DNA of 64,000 nucleotides from Actinomycetota bacterium (lineage in GTDB: Bacteria; Actinomycetota; Actinomycetes; Streptosporangiales; Streptosporangiaceae), in assembly GCA_027314515.1 (NCBI GenBank), contig DAHVAR010000160.1:22199-86198 (forward strand), given 5' to 3'. Both the position numbers and the translations under genes were made by a program. The notes below the pieces were generated by a model. That model saw only the letters and a program-made list of their open reading frames with translations. It was not told the DNA's origin and did not search any database. Positions 50,283-59,637 of this stretch are shown piece by piece. Numbering within the stretch: the stretch's first letter is position 1; each line of letters starts with the position of its first letter.

Positions 50283-51197
50283 GTGTCGGATCTGCCCCGC
50301 ACCATCTCGGTCCGTGAGGTCGGCCCGCGTGACGGTCTGCAGAACGAGGACCCGGTTCCGACGCAGGCGAAGATCGAGCTCATCGACCGCCTTTCCGGCA
50401 CCGGTGTCCAGCGGATCGAGGCGGTGTCGTTCGTCCGACCCGATGCGATCCCGCAGATGGCGGACGCCGACGAAGTATGGCGCGGCATTCATCGGGCGGC
50501 CGGCGTCCGGTACTCCGCGCTGGTGCCCAACCTCCGGGGTGCAGCCAGGGCGCTGGACAGCGGTGTGACCGAGATCGAGGCGGTCGTGTCGGCGTCCGAC
50601 ACCCACAATCGCAAGAACGTCAACCGGAGCACGGCCGAGTCGCTCGACGACATCGCGCAGGTTATCGCGCTGGCCCACGAGCGCGGTGCTACCTGCCAGG
50701 TCATCGTGTCAACCGCGTGGGGTTGCCCGTACGAGGGCGACGTTCCGGTCGAGCGGGTCGTCGCCACGGCCAGCCGCGCGCTGGCCGATGGCGCGGATAC
50801 CGTCTCCTTCGGCGACACGACCGGGATGGCGACGCCCGGTCGGGTCCAGCGCCTCGTCGGCGAGTTCCGGTCGGCGAACCCGGCCGCCGCACTTAACCTG
50901 CACTTCCATAACACCAGGGGTACCGGCCTGGCGAACGTGCTCGCCGCGCTCGAACTGGGCGTGGCTGACTTCGACGCCTCCGTCGGCGGCCTCGGCGGCT
51001 GCCCGTACGCACCCGGCGCCACCGGAAACATCGCCACCGAGGAACTCGTCCACATGGTCGAGGACATGGGTGTCGGAACGGGCATTGACCTGGCCGCGCT
51101 GATCGACGCGGCAGCGGACGCGGAGCGGATGATCGGCCGCGAGCTTCCGTCACAGGTACTGCGGGCAGGGCCGCGTTCCCGCACTATCGCCGTTTAA
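50283..51197 (+). CDS. Hydroxymethylglutaryl-CoA lyase
   Basis: Cleaves HMG-CoA to acetyl-CoA and acetoacetate, the last step of leucine breakdown. The DRE-TIM barrel shows EVGPRDGLQNE (catalytic Arg and metal Asp), LHFHNTRGTG (metal HxH) and GGLGGCPYAPGATGN (catalytic Cys loop). The GTG at 50283 follows GGGGGG by a few bases and gives MSDLPRTISVREVGPRDG; an ATG at 50253 would add ten residues. The carboxyltransferase (51578) and the acyl-CoA dehydrogenase (58468) fit the same pathway. Confidence 0.93.
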   Translation: MSDLPRTISVREVGPRDGLQNEDPVPTQAKIELIDRLSGTGVQRIEAVSFVRPDAIPQMADADEVWRGIHRAAGVRYSALVPNLRGAARALDSGVTEIEAVVSASDTHNRKNVNRSTAESLDDIAQVIALAHERGATCQVIVSTAWGCPYEGDVPVERVVATASRALADGADTVSFGDTTGMATPGRVQRLVGEFRSANPAAALNLHFHNTRGTGLANVLAALELGVADFDASVGGLGGCPYAPGATGNIATEELVHMVEDMGVGTGIDLAALIDAAADAERMIGRELPSQVLRAGPRSRTIAV

Positions 51198-51309
51198 GTA
51201 CCGCGCTGAATTGCCGCGGCGAACAGCACTGCGCGCGATGTTTAATGACGGCGTTTCCGGACACATGGTGGCTTGCGGACCACTCGGTCGGCCGGATCGG
51301 AGTCAAAAG

Positions 51310-51495
51310 ATGGCTATATTCAGCCGCCGCGGCAAGTACAGCTGGCTCTTTGTCGTCTGGGTAATTATCGGCATCGTGATCGCATGGGAACGCGCCTACC
51401 TCGCTGCCGATGTGCTGAAACTGGCGCTGTCTGCACTACTGGCGATCTTCCTGTGGCCGCTCGTGCTGCTGGGGATCAGCCTTCATATCCATTGA
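51310..51495 (+). CDS. Small two-helix membrane protein
   Basis: A 61-residue protein starting MAIFSRRGKYSWLFVVWVII. Two helices (about 12-30 and 38-58, ALSALLAIFLWPLVLLGISL) are joined by WERAYLAADVLK. The ATG at 51310 is preferred over an upstream GTG frame because the earlier residues have no conserved look. It stands between HMG-CoA lyase and the carboxyltransferase. No family recognised. Confidence 0.65.
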   Translation: MAIFSRRGKYSWLFVVWVIIGIVIAWERAYLAADVLKLALSALLAIFLWPLVLLGISLHIH

Positions 51496-51577
51496 CGGGA
51501 CAGCTGAGCTCCCGGGCGGCGGTTCGGGCAGTGACCTCCGCTCCGCCTCCCGGTCTGTTTGCCGTACGCTCGCGAGC

Positions 51578-53140
51578 GTGAGCGCTGCAGGAGAAACGGA
51601 CCCCGGTCACCCCGGTGCCGCCGGTCACTCTGACCTGGCCGAGATCCGCGCCAGGATCGCGGCGGGCGGGCCGCCGCGGTATCACGAGCAGGCGGCGGCG
51701 CAGGGCAAGCTGTTCGCCAGGGACCGGATTGAGCTGCTGGTCGACGCGGGAAGCTTCACCGAGGATGGTGCGTTCGCCAACGTGCTGGCCAGCGGACTGC
51801 CCGCGGACGGAGTAATCACCGGCACGGCCACGATCGACGGCCGGCCGGTCGCGCTGATGGCGAACGACTCGACGGTGAAGGCAGGCTCCTGGGGAGCCCG
51901 CACCGTCGAGAAGATCATCCGGGTCATCGAGCGGGCGTACGGCGCGGGCCTGCCGATGATTTACCTGGTCGATTCGGCCGGGGCGCGGATCACCGACCAG
52001 GTTCAGATGTTTCCCGGCCGCCGGGGAGCAGGCAAGATCTTCCACACCCAGGTCCGGGCGTCGGGGTCGGTCCCGCAGGTCTGCGCGCTCTTCGGGCCGT
52101 CCGCGGCCGGCGGCGCCTATATCCCCGCGTTCTGCGACTTCGTCGCCATGGTGGACGGCAACGCGTCCATGTACCTGGGCAGCCCTCGGATGGTCGAGAT
52201 GGTGGTCAGCGAGAAGACGACGCTGGAGGAGATGGGCGGTGCCCGCATGCACGCCTCCGTGTCCGGCGTCGGTCACTTCCTGGCCGCCTCGGAGGCCGAG
52301 GCGATCACCGCGGTCCGCTCCTTCCTGTCCTACCTGCCGGCGAACTGGCAGCTCCCGCCGCCGGCGGCCGCGCCGAGCGAGCCGAAGCCCGTCGACCTGC
52401 GGGCCATGGTGCCGGTCAGCGAGCGGCAGGCCTTCGACATGCGCCGGTACGTGCGCGGGATCGTGGACGACGACTCGCTGTTCGAGATCCATGCTTTGTG
52501 GGCGCGTGAGCTGGTCGTCGGCTTCGCCCGGCTGGACGGGCAGGCGATCGGGGTGGTCGCGAACAACCCGATGTTCAAGGGCGGCGTACTGTTCGTCGAC
52601 TCCGCCGACAAGGCGACCAGGTTCATCCAGCTCTGCGACGCGTTCAACGTGCCGCTGCTGTTCCTTGCCGACGTTCCCGGTTTCATGGTCGGTACTGCCG
52701 TCGAGCGGCAGGGAATCATCCGGCATGGCGCCAAGATGATTACCGCAGTGTCCGAGGCGACCGTTCCGAAGATCTGCGTGATCGTCCGCAAGGCGTACGG
52801 GGCCGGCCTGTACGCGATGGCCGGGCCCGGCTTCGATCCGGACGCCACGCTTGCCCTGCCGACCGCGAAGATCGCGGTGATGGGCGCGGAGGCGGCCGTC
52901 AACGCCGTCTACTACAACCGGCTCGCGGCACTGGAGGTGCAGGAGCGAGAGGCCGAGACCGGGCGCCTGCGGGACGAGTACGAGGCTGACATCGACGTGC
53001 TGCGGCTAGCCGGCGAACTGGTAGTGGACGACGTGGTAGAGCCGGAGGACCTGCGCGCGCAGCTGATCCGGCGGTTCGCCGCGGCGCGAGGTAAGGACCG
53101 CTCGTTCTCCCGGCGCCGGCATGGCGTGACCCCCGTCTGA
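51578..53140 (+). CDS. Acyl-CoA carboxylase beta subunit, second copy
   Basis: A 520-residue carboxyltransferase distinct from the one at 47067-48728. Oxyanion regions: IYLVDSAGARITDQVQMFPG and FGPSAAGGAYIPAFCDF in the first half; LADVPGFMVGTAVERQGIIR and VRKAYGAGLYAMAGPGFDPD in the second. The ITDQVQMFPGRRGAGKIF stretch is like methylcrotonyl-CoA or other branched acyl-CoA carboxyltransferases. With HMG-CoA lyase upstream, a methylcrotonyl-CoA carboxylase role in leucine catabolism is a reasonable inference, not proven. GTG start. It would share the single alpha chain at 43709-45457 or one elsewhere. Confidence 0.9.
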   Translation: MSAAGETDPGHPGAAGHSDLAEIRARIAAGGPPRYHEQAAAQGKLFARDRIELLVDAGSFTEDGAFANVLASGLPADGVITGTATIDGRPVALMANDSTVKAGSWGARTVEKIIRVIERAYGAGLPMIYLVDSAGARITDQVQMFPGRRGAGKIFHTQVRASGSVPQVCALFGPSAAGGAYIPAFCDFVAMVDGNASMYLGSPRMVEMVVSEKTTLEEMGGARMHASVSGVGHFLAASEAEAITAVRSFLSYLPANWQLPPPAAAPSEPKPVDLRAMVPVSERQAFDMRRYVRGIVDDDSLFEIHALWARELVVGFARLDGQAIGVVANNPMFKGGVLFVDSADKATRFIQLCDAFNVPLLFLADVPGFMVGTAVERQGIIRHGAKMITAVSEATVPKICVIVRKAYGAGLYAMAGPGFDPDATLALPTAKIAVMGAEAAVNAVYYNRLAALEVQEREAETGRLRDEYEADIDVLRLAGELVVDDVVEPEDLRAQLIRRFAAARGKDRSFSRRRHGVTPV

Positions 53141-53273
53141 TCCGGGCCTGAGCCGCTGTCTCACGCGTTGAAGTTGATCGATTACGCAAGGTAAGGTCAA
53201 GCGGCGGGCAAGACATTGGACCCGCGGTTATCTAGCGGACGGGAAACTGCCAGTTGCCCCTACCATCATTGTC

Positions 53274-53945
53274 ATGACCAGCGTTTTGCTCGCCGAGGAT
53301 GACCCAGCAATCTCCGAGCCGCTCGCCCGGGCGCTGCGGCGTGAAGGCTACGACGTCGATGTGGCTGCCGACGGGCCAGGAACCCTGGAAGCGGCCAGGA
53401 ACGGCGGCATTGACCTCATCGTGCTCGACATCGGGCTGCCCAGGATCGACGGGCTCGAGGTGTGCCGCCGCATCAGATCGTCCGGGCAGTCAGTCCCGGT
53501 CCTGATTCTCACCGCCAGGGCAGACGAGGTCGACACCGTGATCGGCCTGGATGCCGGGGCGGATGACTACGTCACCAAGCCGTTCCGGCTGGCCGAGCTG
53601 CTGGCGCGGGTGCGTGCGCTGCTGCGGCGCGGTGCGACGGAAACCAAGACCGTGCAGGGCGTGCGGGTCGACAGCGACGCCCGCCGGGCCTGGCTAGGTG
53701 ACACCGAGATCGAGCTGACCTCCAAGGAGTTCGACCTGCTCGCCCTGATGGTTGCCGAGGCTGGCAAGGTCGTGACCCGAGAGCAGATCATGCGGCAGGT
53801 CTGGGACAGCAAGTGGTGGGGCTCGACGAAGACCCTCGACATGCACGTCTCCTGGCTGCGCCGCAAGCTGGGCGACGACGCGCACAGCCCGCAGTACATC
53901 ACTACGGTTCGCGGTGTCGGGTTCAGGTTCGAGCGCGGAGACTAG
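53274..53945 (+). CDS. OmpR/PhoB-family response regulator
   Basis: A 223-residue two-component regulator. The receiver domain has AEDDPAISEPL (acidic pocket), the phospho-acceptor Asp52 in VLDIGLP, Thr80 and Lys102 (DDYVTKPF). The winged-helix DNA-binding domain (from about 128) ends RRKLGDDAHSPQYITTVRGV. It is paired with the kinase 51 bases downstream. The signal and targets are unknown. Confidence 0.95.
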   Translation: MTSVLLAEDDPAISEPLARALRREGYDVDVAADGPGTLEAARNGGIDLIVLDIGLPRIDGLEVCRRIRSSGQSVPVLILTARADEVDTVIGLDAGADDYVTKPFRLAELLARVRALLRRGATETKTVQGVRVDSDARRAWLGDTEIELTSKEFDLLALMVAEAGKVVTREQIMRQVWDSKWWGSTKTLDMHVSWLRRKLGDDAHSPQYITTVRGVGFRFERGD

Positions 53946-53996
53946 ATCAGCAAGCAGGCTTATGGTGGCAGGGCTTGACGACCTGGAGCGGGAACG

Positions 53997-55292
53997 ATGC
54001 AGCGGCGGCTGCTGATCTCGATGCTCTCCGTCGCGATCGTGGCGGTGCTGGCGCTTGGCGTCCCGCTTGCCTTCGTCCTCGGCCGTCTGCACATCGACGA
54101 AGCCAACCAGATCTTGCTCAGCGAGGCGCACGATCTTGCCAGCAACCTGCAGCAACGATCGGCATCCGGGCTCCTGGGCGGCTCGGCGGGCGCAGCGCAG
54201 GTCGCGAGGACGCTGCCGCCCCATCGTTACGTGCAGATCTGGCAGGGCCAGCGCCTGCTTACCACCGCGGGCGTCCCGCCGGGGCGGCACGACCGGGAGC
54301 AGACGGTCGTAGTATCGGCGGGCCCGCAGGTGTTCACGGTCAAGGTCGCGGCGCGGGACTCGGCCCTGGCCGGTGACCTGACCAGCGAACTCCTGCTCAT
54401 CGGTGGGGTGGCCATGCTGGCGGTCGCGCTCGCTGTCGTGCTCGGTCTGCTGTACGCCCGGCGCCTCGTCAGGCCGCTGCGGGAGCTGGCCGGAGCGGCG
54501 GACCGGCTGGGTTCGGGTGACTCCAGCCCGCTCGGCCGGCGGTATGGGATCCAGGAGCTTGACCGGGTCGCCGAGGGCCTGGACGGGTCGGCGCAGCGGA
54601 TCAACGACCTGCTGTCGGCCGAGCGCGACTTCGCCGTCGACGCCTCCCATCAGCTCAGGACCCCGCTCACCGCGTTGTCCATGCGGCTGGAGGAGATGAT
54701 GGCGGCCGCCGACTACCCGGACGTGGTGCGCGAGGAAGGTGCCGCCGCGCTCGCCCAGACCGAGCGGCTGGCCGAAGTGGTGGGGCAGCTGCTGGGCCGG
54801 GCACGGCGCACTGCTCCGGGAGCGCCGACCGTTGCCAGCGTGGACGACATCGTTAGCCAGCAGGTAGAGGAGTGGGAACCTGCCTTCCGGCGGGTCAACC
54901 GGCGGCTCGCGCTGGCCGGCGATAAGGGCCTGTTCGCCTACGCGACACCAGGCGGCGCATCCCAGGTGATCGCCACGCTCCTGGACAACGCCCTGGTCCA
55001 CGGCGCGGGCACGGTAACCATCAGGACGTCCAGAACCCGGCGCTCGGTCGTGGTCGAGGTGCGGGACGAAGGCAGCGGCGTGCCGCCCGAGCTGGCGCCG
55101 CGGATATTCGAGCGGAGCGTGAGCGGATCGCCGAACGGGACCGGCCTAGGGCTCGCCCTGGCGCGCACGATCGCGGCGGCGGACGGCGGTCAGGTGGTGC
55201 TGGTCCGGCCCCGGCCGGCCGTGTTCGCCTTGTTCCTGCCGCACGCGACGGCCGATGCCGAAGAGCAGCCTGCCGTCCTCGGGCCGGCCTAG
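53997..55292 (+). CDS. Sensor histidine kinase
   Basis: A 431-residue membrane kinase. Two transmembrane helices (about 8-29 and 133-156) enclose an outer sensor of ~100 residues. A HAMP domain (RLVRPLRELAGAADRLGSGD) leads to the phospho-acceptor His218 in DASHQLRTPLTAL, then the ATPase N, G1 and G2 boxes (LLDNALVHGAG, RDEGSGVPPELA, GTGLGLALARTI). It is co-transcribed with the response regulator just upstream. Confidence 0.94.
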   Translation: MQRRLLISMLSVAIVAVLALGVPLAFVLGRLHIDEANQILLSEAHDLASNLQQRSASGLLGGSAGAAQVARTLPPHRYVQIWQGQRLLTTAGVPPGRHDREQTVVVSAGPQVFTVKVAARDSALAGDLTSELLLIGGVAMLAVALAVVLGLLYARRLVRPLRELAGAADRLGSGDSSPLGRRYGIQELDRVAEGLDGSAQRINDLLSAERDFAVDASHQLRTPLTALSMRLEEMMAAADYPDVVREEGAAALAQTERLAEVVGQLLGRARRTAPGAPTVASVDDIVSQQVEEWEPAFRRVNRRLALAGDKGLFAYATPGGASQVIATLLDNALVHGAGTVTIRTSRTRRSVVVEVRDEGSGVPPELAPRIFERSVSGSPNGTGLGLALARTIAAADGGQVVLVRPRPAVFALFLPHATADAEEQPAVLGPA

Positions 55293-55338
55293 GTCGTGGT
55301 TCCCGGATAGCCTCCCGGCCCGTAGGCTACGGCGGGTA

Positions 55339-56544
55339 ATGAATCATCAGCAGATTCTCGAAAGCTCCGGCCGTCAGCCGGTCGTAGGGATGGTCGGCGC
55401 CGGCCAGCTCGCCAGGATGACCGCCGCGGCTGCGATCGGACTCGGTATCAGGTTCCGGGTGCTCGCGGGTGCGCCCGGCGAGAGCGCCGCGCAAGTTGCC
55501 GCGGACACCGTCGTGGGCGACTACTGGTCGGACGGGGACCTGCTCGCCTTCGCGGTCGGCTGCGATGTGATCACCTTCGATCACGAGCATGTACCACAGC
55601 CGCAGCTCAGGGCGCTCGAGCAAGCCGGGCGGGTGGTGTGGCCGAGTGCGGCCGCGCTGGGGTTCACCCAGGACAAGCTGGCGATGCGCGAGCGGCTGAC
55701 CGAGCTGGGCGTCCCGTGCCCGCGGTTCGAGCCGGTGACGTCGCTGGCCGACGTCGCTGCCTTCGCCGAGCGCACCGGGTGGCCGGTGGTGCTGAAGGCC
55801 GTTTCTGGCGGCTATGACGGGCGCGGAGTCTGGGTCTGCGGCGACTCCGCGGCTGCTGCCGAGGTGCTGTCGCACCGGCTGCCGGTGCTGGCCGAGGAGT
55901 ATGTGCCGTTCGCGCGTGAGCTGGCGATCTTGGTCGCTCGGTCACCGAGCGGGCATGGCGCGGCCTACCCGGTCGTGGAGTCCGTGCAGCGGGACGGAAT
56001 CTGCGTCGAGGTGCTTGCGCCGGCGCCCGGCGTGTCGGCGGAGGCGGCAGTACAGGCGCAACTGCTTGGCCTGGAGCTGGCACGTGACCTTGACGTGATC
56101 GGCCTGCTTGCGGTGGAGCTGTTCGAGACACGCCATGGCGAGCTTCTGGTGAACGAACTCGCCATGCGGCCGCACAATACCGGGCACTGGACTATCGAGG
56201 GCGCCCGGACGTCTCAGTTCGAGCAGCACTTGCGCGCTGTCCTGAACCTGCCCCTCGGCTCGCCGGCCATGGTCGCGCCGGTGGCGGTGATGGCTAACGT
56301 CCTCGGCGGGACCGATCCCGATCTTTACGGGAAGCTGAACCATGTGCTGGCAGCCGATACCGGGCTGAAGGTGCAGCTCTACGGGAAGCCGGTCCGGCCG
56401 GGCCGCAAGGTGGGCCATGTCACGGCACTGGGCAGTGACCTGGCTACCGTCAGGGACCGGGCTGTGCGGGCGGCGAACTACCTGGCCACCGGCTCGGAAG
56501 AACCCGCCGCGCAGCCAGAGACAGCTCTCGGGGGACGGCAATGA
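55339..56544 (+). CDS. purK: N5-carboxyaminoimidazole ribonucleotide synthase
   Basis: An ATP-grasp enzyme that carboxylates aminoimidazole ribonucleotide in purine synthesis. It shows [34 protein letters not shown], the ATP-grasp [17 protein letters not shown] and [20 protein letters not shown]. The ATG at 55339 begins just before the N-terminal domain. The stop overlaps purE by four bases (ATGA). Confidence 0.96.
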   Translation: MNHQQILESSGRQPVVGMVGAGQLARMTAAAAIGLGIRFRVLAGAPGESAAQVAADTVVGDYWSDGDLLAFAVGCDVITFDHEHVPQPQLRALEQAGRVVWPSAAALGFTQDKLAMRERLTELGVPCPRFEPVTSLADVAAFAERTGWPVVLKAVSGGYDGRGVWVCGDSAAAAEVLSHRLPVLAEEYVPFARELAILVARSPSGHGAAYPVVESVQRDGICVEVLAPAPGVSAEAAVQAQLLGLELARDLDVIGLLAVELFETRHGELLVNELAMRPHNTGHWTIEGARTSQFEQHLRAVLNLPLGSPAMVAPVAVMANVLGGTDPDLYGKLNHVLAADTGLKVQLYGKPVRPGRKVGHVTALGSDLATVRDRAVRAANYLATGSEEPAAQPETALGGRQ

Positions 56545-57095
56545 GCAGCCAGCCGGTAGTGGCCGTAGTGATGGGCAGTGATTCGGACTGGCCGGTGATG
56601 CAAGCGGCCGCCGAGGTCCTGGACGAGTTCGGGGTACCGGCCGAGGCCGATGTGGTCTCGGCGCACCGGATGCCGGCCGACATGCTCAGCTACGGGCAGG
56701 CTGCGGCCGGCCGCGGGCTCAAGGTCATCATCGCGGGGGCGGGCGGTGCTGCGCACCTCCCCGGCATGCTCGCCTCGGTCACGACGCTGCCGGTGATCGG
56801 CGTCCCGGTGCCGCTGAAGCACCTGGACGGGCTCGACTCGCTGTTGTCGATCGTCCAGATGCCGGCCGGGATCCCGGTCGCGACCGTGGCCGTCGGCGGT
56901 GCCCGCAACGCCGGCCTGCTCGCGATACGCATCCTCGCCGCCAGCGACGAGGCGCTCGCGCGGCGGATGGCGCAGTTCCAGGCTGAGCTGCGCTCGGCGG
57001 CACAAGCCAAGGGCGAAGCGCTGCGTGCCAGGGTCCGGGTGCAGCGCACGGGCCAGCCGCCGCAGCCCCCCACCGGATCGGGTGCCGTGCTCTAG
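56541..57095 (+). CDS. purE: 5-(carboxyamino)imidazole ribonucleotide mutase
   Basis: A class I PurE that moves the carboxyl from N5 to C4 of the imidazole. Signatures: [29 protein letters not shown] and [16 protein letters not shown]. There is a ~20-residue basic Pro-rich tail beyond the family core. It is coupled to purK and convergent with the methyltransferase gene, whose stop overlaps by four bases. Confidence 0.96.
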   Translation: MSSQPVVAVVMGSDSDWPVMQAAAEVLDEFGVPAEADVVSAHRMPADMLSYGQAAAGRGLKVIIAGAGGAAHLPGMLASVTTLPVIGVPVPLKHLDGLDSLLSIVQMPAGIPVATVAVGGARNAGLLAIRILAASDEALARRMAQFQAELRSAAQAKGEALRARVRVQRTGQPPQPPTGSGAVL

Positions 57096-58378
57096 CGCCG
57101 GCCCTCCTGCGGCTCGCAGATCAGTCCCCAGGGCCGGTCATCGCGCCTGGTGAGGACGATCGTTGCGGTCCTGTCGCCGCGCAAGCCGAGCCTGCGATGA
57201 ATCTGCTCCACGTCCCCGGCCAGCCCGCGGCGCCGGATATCGGCCGAGCCGATGCCGAGTTCGCGGAGTTTGGCGGCGACCTCCCGCTCCCGCCAGGGCA
57301 GCGAGGCCAGCACCCGCAGCGTGCGAGCGAACGGCGTCCTGACGGGCCGGTCCAGCGACAGGAATGCGATCATCGGGTCAAGCTGCCAGGCACCCAGTTG
57401 ATGGGCAAGCTCGGCTACCAGTCCAGCCCTGGTCACGGCCGGGCTCGGGTCGAGCAGGTACTCGCCGGCCGCGCGCACCGGGGCCGGCGGTGCGCGGTCG
57501 GGGTCGGCCGCCATCGTATGGCCAGCGTCGTGGCCCTGGTCTGTGGCCAGGATCGGACCCGTCCCTGGTGTCGAGCCGGCTCCGGCCGGTGTCTCCGGCG
57601 TCCGCCCTGCCGTGTCCCCGCCGTCGGTCCAGGGACTGGCCGGCAGGACGGTCGCCCGGCGCGCAGTCGTCGCGAGGGCTGGCGACCATAGCAGTGCCTC
57701 CTTCAGGCCGCGGCCGACGGCGACGAATTCCGCTTCCCAGCCTGCCGGGATCAGCGCGTGCGCCAGGCCGGGCGCGGCCTTGACGCACACTCGGGGGACG
57801 TCGCCCGCCATGGCGACGCACCAGCTCAGCGGGGGAGAAGAAGCGCCAGCGGGCAAACGGCGCCCGCCGGCCCGGCGAGCCGGGTCGATGAAGGCCGCCG
57901 GGATCCCGGCCAGCCGCAGGTCGCGCACGTCGGCGCAGGCCGGCGACACCCGGCCGGAGGCCCCGTAGACTGCCGCGTTCCGTGCCGCGAGGTGAAGACT
58001 CTCGATATCGGCGTCCACGGCAAGCACTCGCGATGTGACGCTGGCGAGCGCGGTCAGGTCACCCCCGATGCCGCAGCACAGGTCGGCCACGAGTGCTAGG
58101 CCGGCGAACCGCCGGGCGCTGTGGGCCGCGGCGCGTTCCCCGGAGGCCTGCTCCAGCCCGGACCTGGTGAAGTACATCTCATCGGCACGGCTGAACTTGT
58201 CCCGTGCGGCGATCCGGAGTGCCTGCTGGGTGAGTGCGGCGGCGACCAGGTCGGCCGGGTACTGGCCGCGGAGCTCGGTGCTCAGGCGGAGCGCCTGCTC
58301 AGGCGTCACGTCGATGCCGCGAAGACGGTCAAGCAACTCGCCGCCCGCGGGCGTCAGCAACATGGCGGCCTGGCCCAT
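57092..58378 (-). CDS. SAM-dependent methyltransferase with C-terminal THUMP-like domain
   Basis: A class I methyltransferase-type protein. The SAM site is [20 protein letters not shown], followed by [18 protein letters not shown] and a motif IV-like [11 protein letters not shown] Gly/Thr/Asp-rich linker separates it from a C-terminal domain ([20 protein letters not shown] ... [14 protein letters not shown]) like the THUMP-like domain of actinobacterial RNA-methylase homologues. FIDPAR is not a classical NPPY. The target is probably nucleic acid, but that is inference. ATG at 58378 is used; a GTG at 58444 abuts a palindrome. Confidence 0.85.
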   Translation of the reverse strand: MGQAAMLLTPAGGELLDRLRGIDVTPEQALRLSTELRGQYPADLVAAALTQQALRIAARDKFSRADEMYFTRSGLEQASGERAAAHSARRFAGLALVADLCCGIGGDLTALASVTSRVLAVDADIESLHLAARNAAVYGASGRVSPACADVRDLRLAGIPAAFIDPARRAGGRRLPAGASSPPLSWCVAMAGDVPRVCVKAAPGLAHALIPAGWEAEFVAVGRGLKEALLWSPALATTARRATVLPASPWTDGGDTAGRTPETPAGAGSTPGTGPILATDQGHDAGHTMAADPDRAPPAPVRAAGEYLLDPSPAVTRAGLVAELAHQLGAWQLDPMIAFLSLDRPVRTPFARTLRVLASLPWREREVAAKLRELGIGSADIRRRGLAGDVEQIHRRLGLRGDRTATIVLTRRDDRPWGLICEPQEGRR

Positions 58379-58444
58379 CGGCCAATCATCGCGGCCAGGC
58401 CTGGCGCAGTGCACGCTGGGCTGGCCGGCTGTTGGCGCACTCAC

Positions 58445-58456
58445 TAGGACGTCCTA
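58445..58456. promoter_or_regulatory. Perfect 12-bp palindrome in divergent promoter
   Basis: TAGGACGTCCTA is a perfect palindrome between the methyltransferase and acyl-CoA dehydrogenase genes, ending 11 bases before the dehydrogenase ATG. Such a site could bind a dimeric repressor, or it may be a promoter element on either strand. Confidence 0.55.
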
Positions 58457-58467
58457 CCATCTACGGC

Positions 58468-59637
58468 ATGAGCCACGACTTTCCGGCGTTTGCCCTGTCT
58501 GACGAGCACGAGGCGCTTCGAGAGTCGGTCCGCGCCCTGGCAGCTGAGAAGATCGCCCCGCACGCTGCCAAGGTCGACGGGGCCGCCGAGTTCCCGCAGG
58601 AAGCCCACGACGCGCTGGTGAAGGCGGATCTGCACGCCGTGCACATTCCGGAGGAATACGGCGGCGCCGGTGCCGACGCGCTGGCGGCAGTGATCGTGAT
58701 CGAGGAGGTGGCGCGCGTCTGTGCCTCATCGTCGCTGATCCCGGCGGTGAACAAGCTGGGCACCGTGCCGTTGCTGCTGTCGGCGTCGGAGGAGGTCAAG
58801 CGGCAGTTCCTGCCGCCGGTCGCGAGCGGCGCAGCCATGTTCTCCTATGCGCTATCGGAGCCGGAGGCCGGTTCCGACGCGGCCGCGATGAAGACGCGCG
58901 CGGTCCGCGACGGCGACAGTTACGTGCTGAACGGCACCAAGCGCTGGATCACCAATGCCGGTGTTTCGCAGTACTACACCGTCATGGCTGTCACCGATCC
59001 GTCGGCCGGGGCCAACGGGATTTCGGCGTTCGTCGTGGACAAGGCTGATGAGGGCGTCAGCTTCGGCGCTCTCGAGCACAAGCTCGGCATCAAGGGATCA
59101 CCGACCCGCGAGGTGTACTTCGACAACTGCCGGATCCCGGCCGACCGGATCATCGGGGCCGAGGGCACAGGGTTCAAGACCGCGCTTGCCACCCTCGACC
59201 ACACGAGGATCACGATCGCGGCCCAGGCGCTCGGCATCGCGCAGGGCGCGCTCGATTACGCCCGCGGCTACGTCAAGGAGCGCAAGCAGTTCGGCAAGGC
59301 GATCGCCGAGTTCCAGGGCCTGCAGTTCATGCTGGCGGACATGGCGATGAAGATTGAGGCCGCCCGGCAGCTCACCTATGCGGCGGCGGCCAGGTCGGAA
59401 CGCGCCATGCACGGGGAGCGGGCTGCTGACCTGACATTCATGTCGTCGGCCTGCAAGTGCTTCGCCTCCGATGTGGCGATGGAGGTCACCACGGACGCGG
59501 TCCAGTTGCTCGGTGGTTACGGGTACGTCAGCGATTACCCAGTCGAGCGGATGATGCGCGACGCCAAGATCACCCAGATCTACGAGGGCACCAACCAGAT
59601 CCAGCGGATGGTGATGGCACGGCAGCTGCTGAGATAA
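58468..59637 (+). CDS. Acyl-CoA dehydrogenase
   Basis: A 389-residue FAD enzyme forming trans-2-enoyl-CoA. Signatures: IPEEYGGAGADALAAVIVIE, FSYALSEPEAGSDAAAMKTR, RWITNAGVSQYYTVMA, RKQFGKAIAEFQGLQFMLAD and the catalytic Glu373 in QIYEGTNQIQRMVMARQLL. The Glu position is that of short-chain/medium-chain and 2-methyl-branched enzymes, not isovaleryl-CoA dehydrogenase, which uses another position. The upstream palindrome may regulate it. The ATG at 58468 fits the family; the upstream frame is a shadow. Confidence 0.94.
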   Translation: MSHDFPAFALSDEHEALRESVRALAAEKIAPHAAKVDGAAEFPQEAHDALVKADLHAVHIPEEYGGAGADALAAVIVIEEVARVCASSSLIPAVNKLGTVPLLLSASEEVKRQFLPPVASGAAMFSYALSEPEAGSDAAAMKTRAVRDGDSYVLNGTKRWITNAGVSQYYTVMAVTDPSAGANGISAFVVDKADEGVSFGALEHKLGIKGSPTREVYFDNCRIPADRIIGAEGTGFKTALATLDHTRITIAAQALGIAQGALDYARGYVKERKQFGKAIAEFQGLQFMLADMAMKIEAARQLTYAAAARSERAMHGERAADLTFMSSACKCFASDVAMEVTTDAVQLLGGYGYVSDYPVERMMRDAKITQIYEGTNQIQRMVMARQLLR

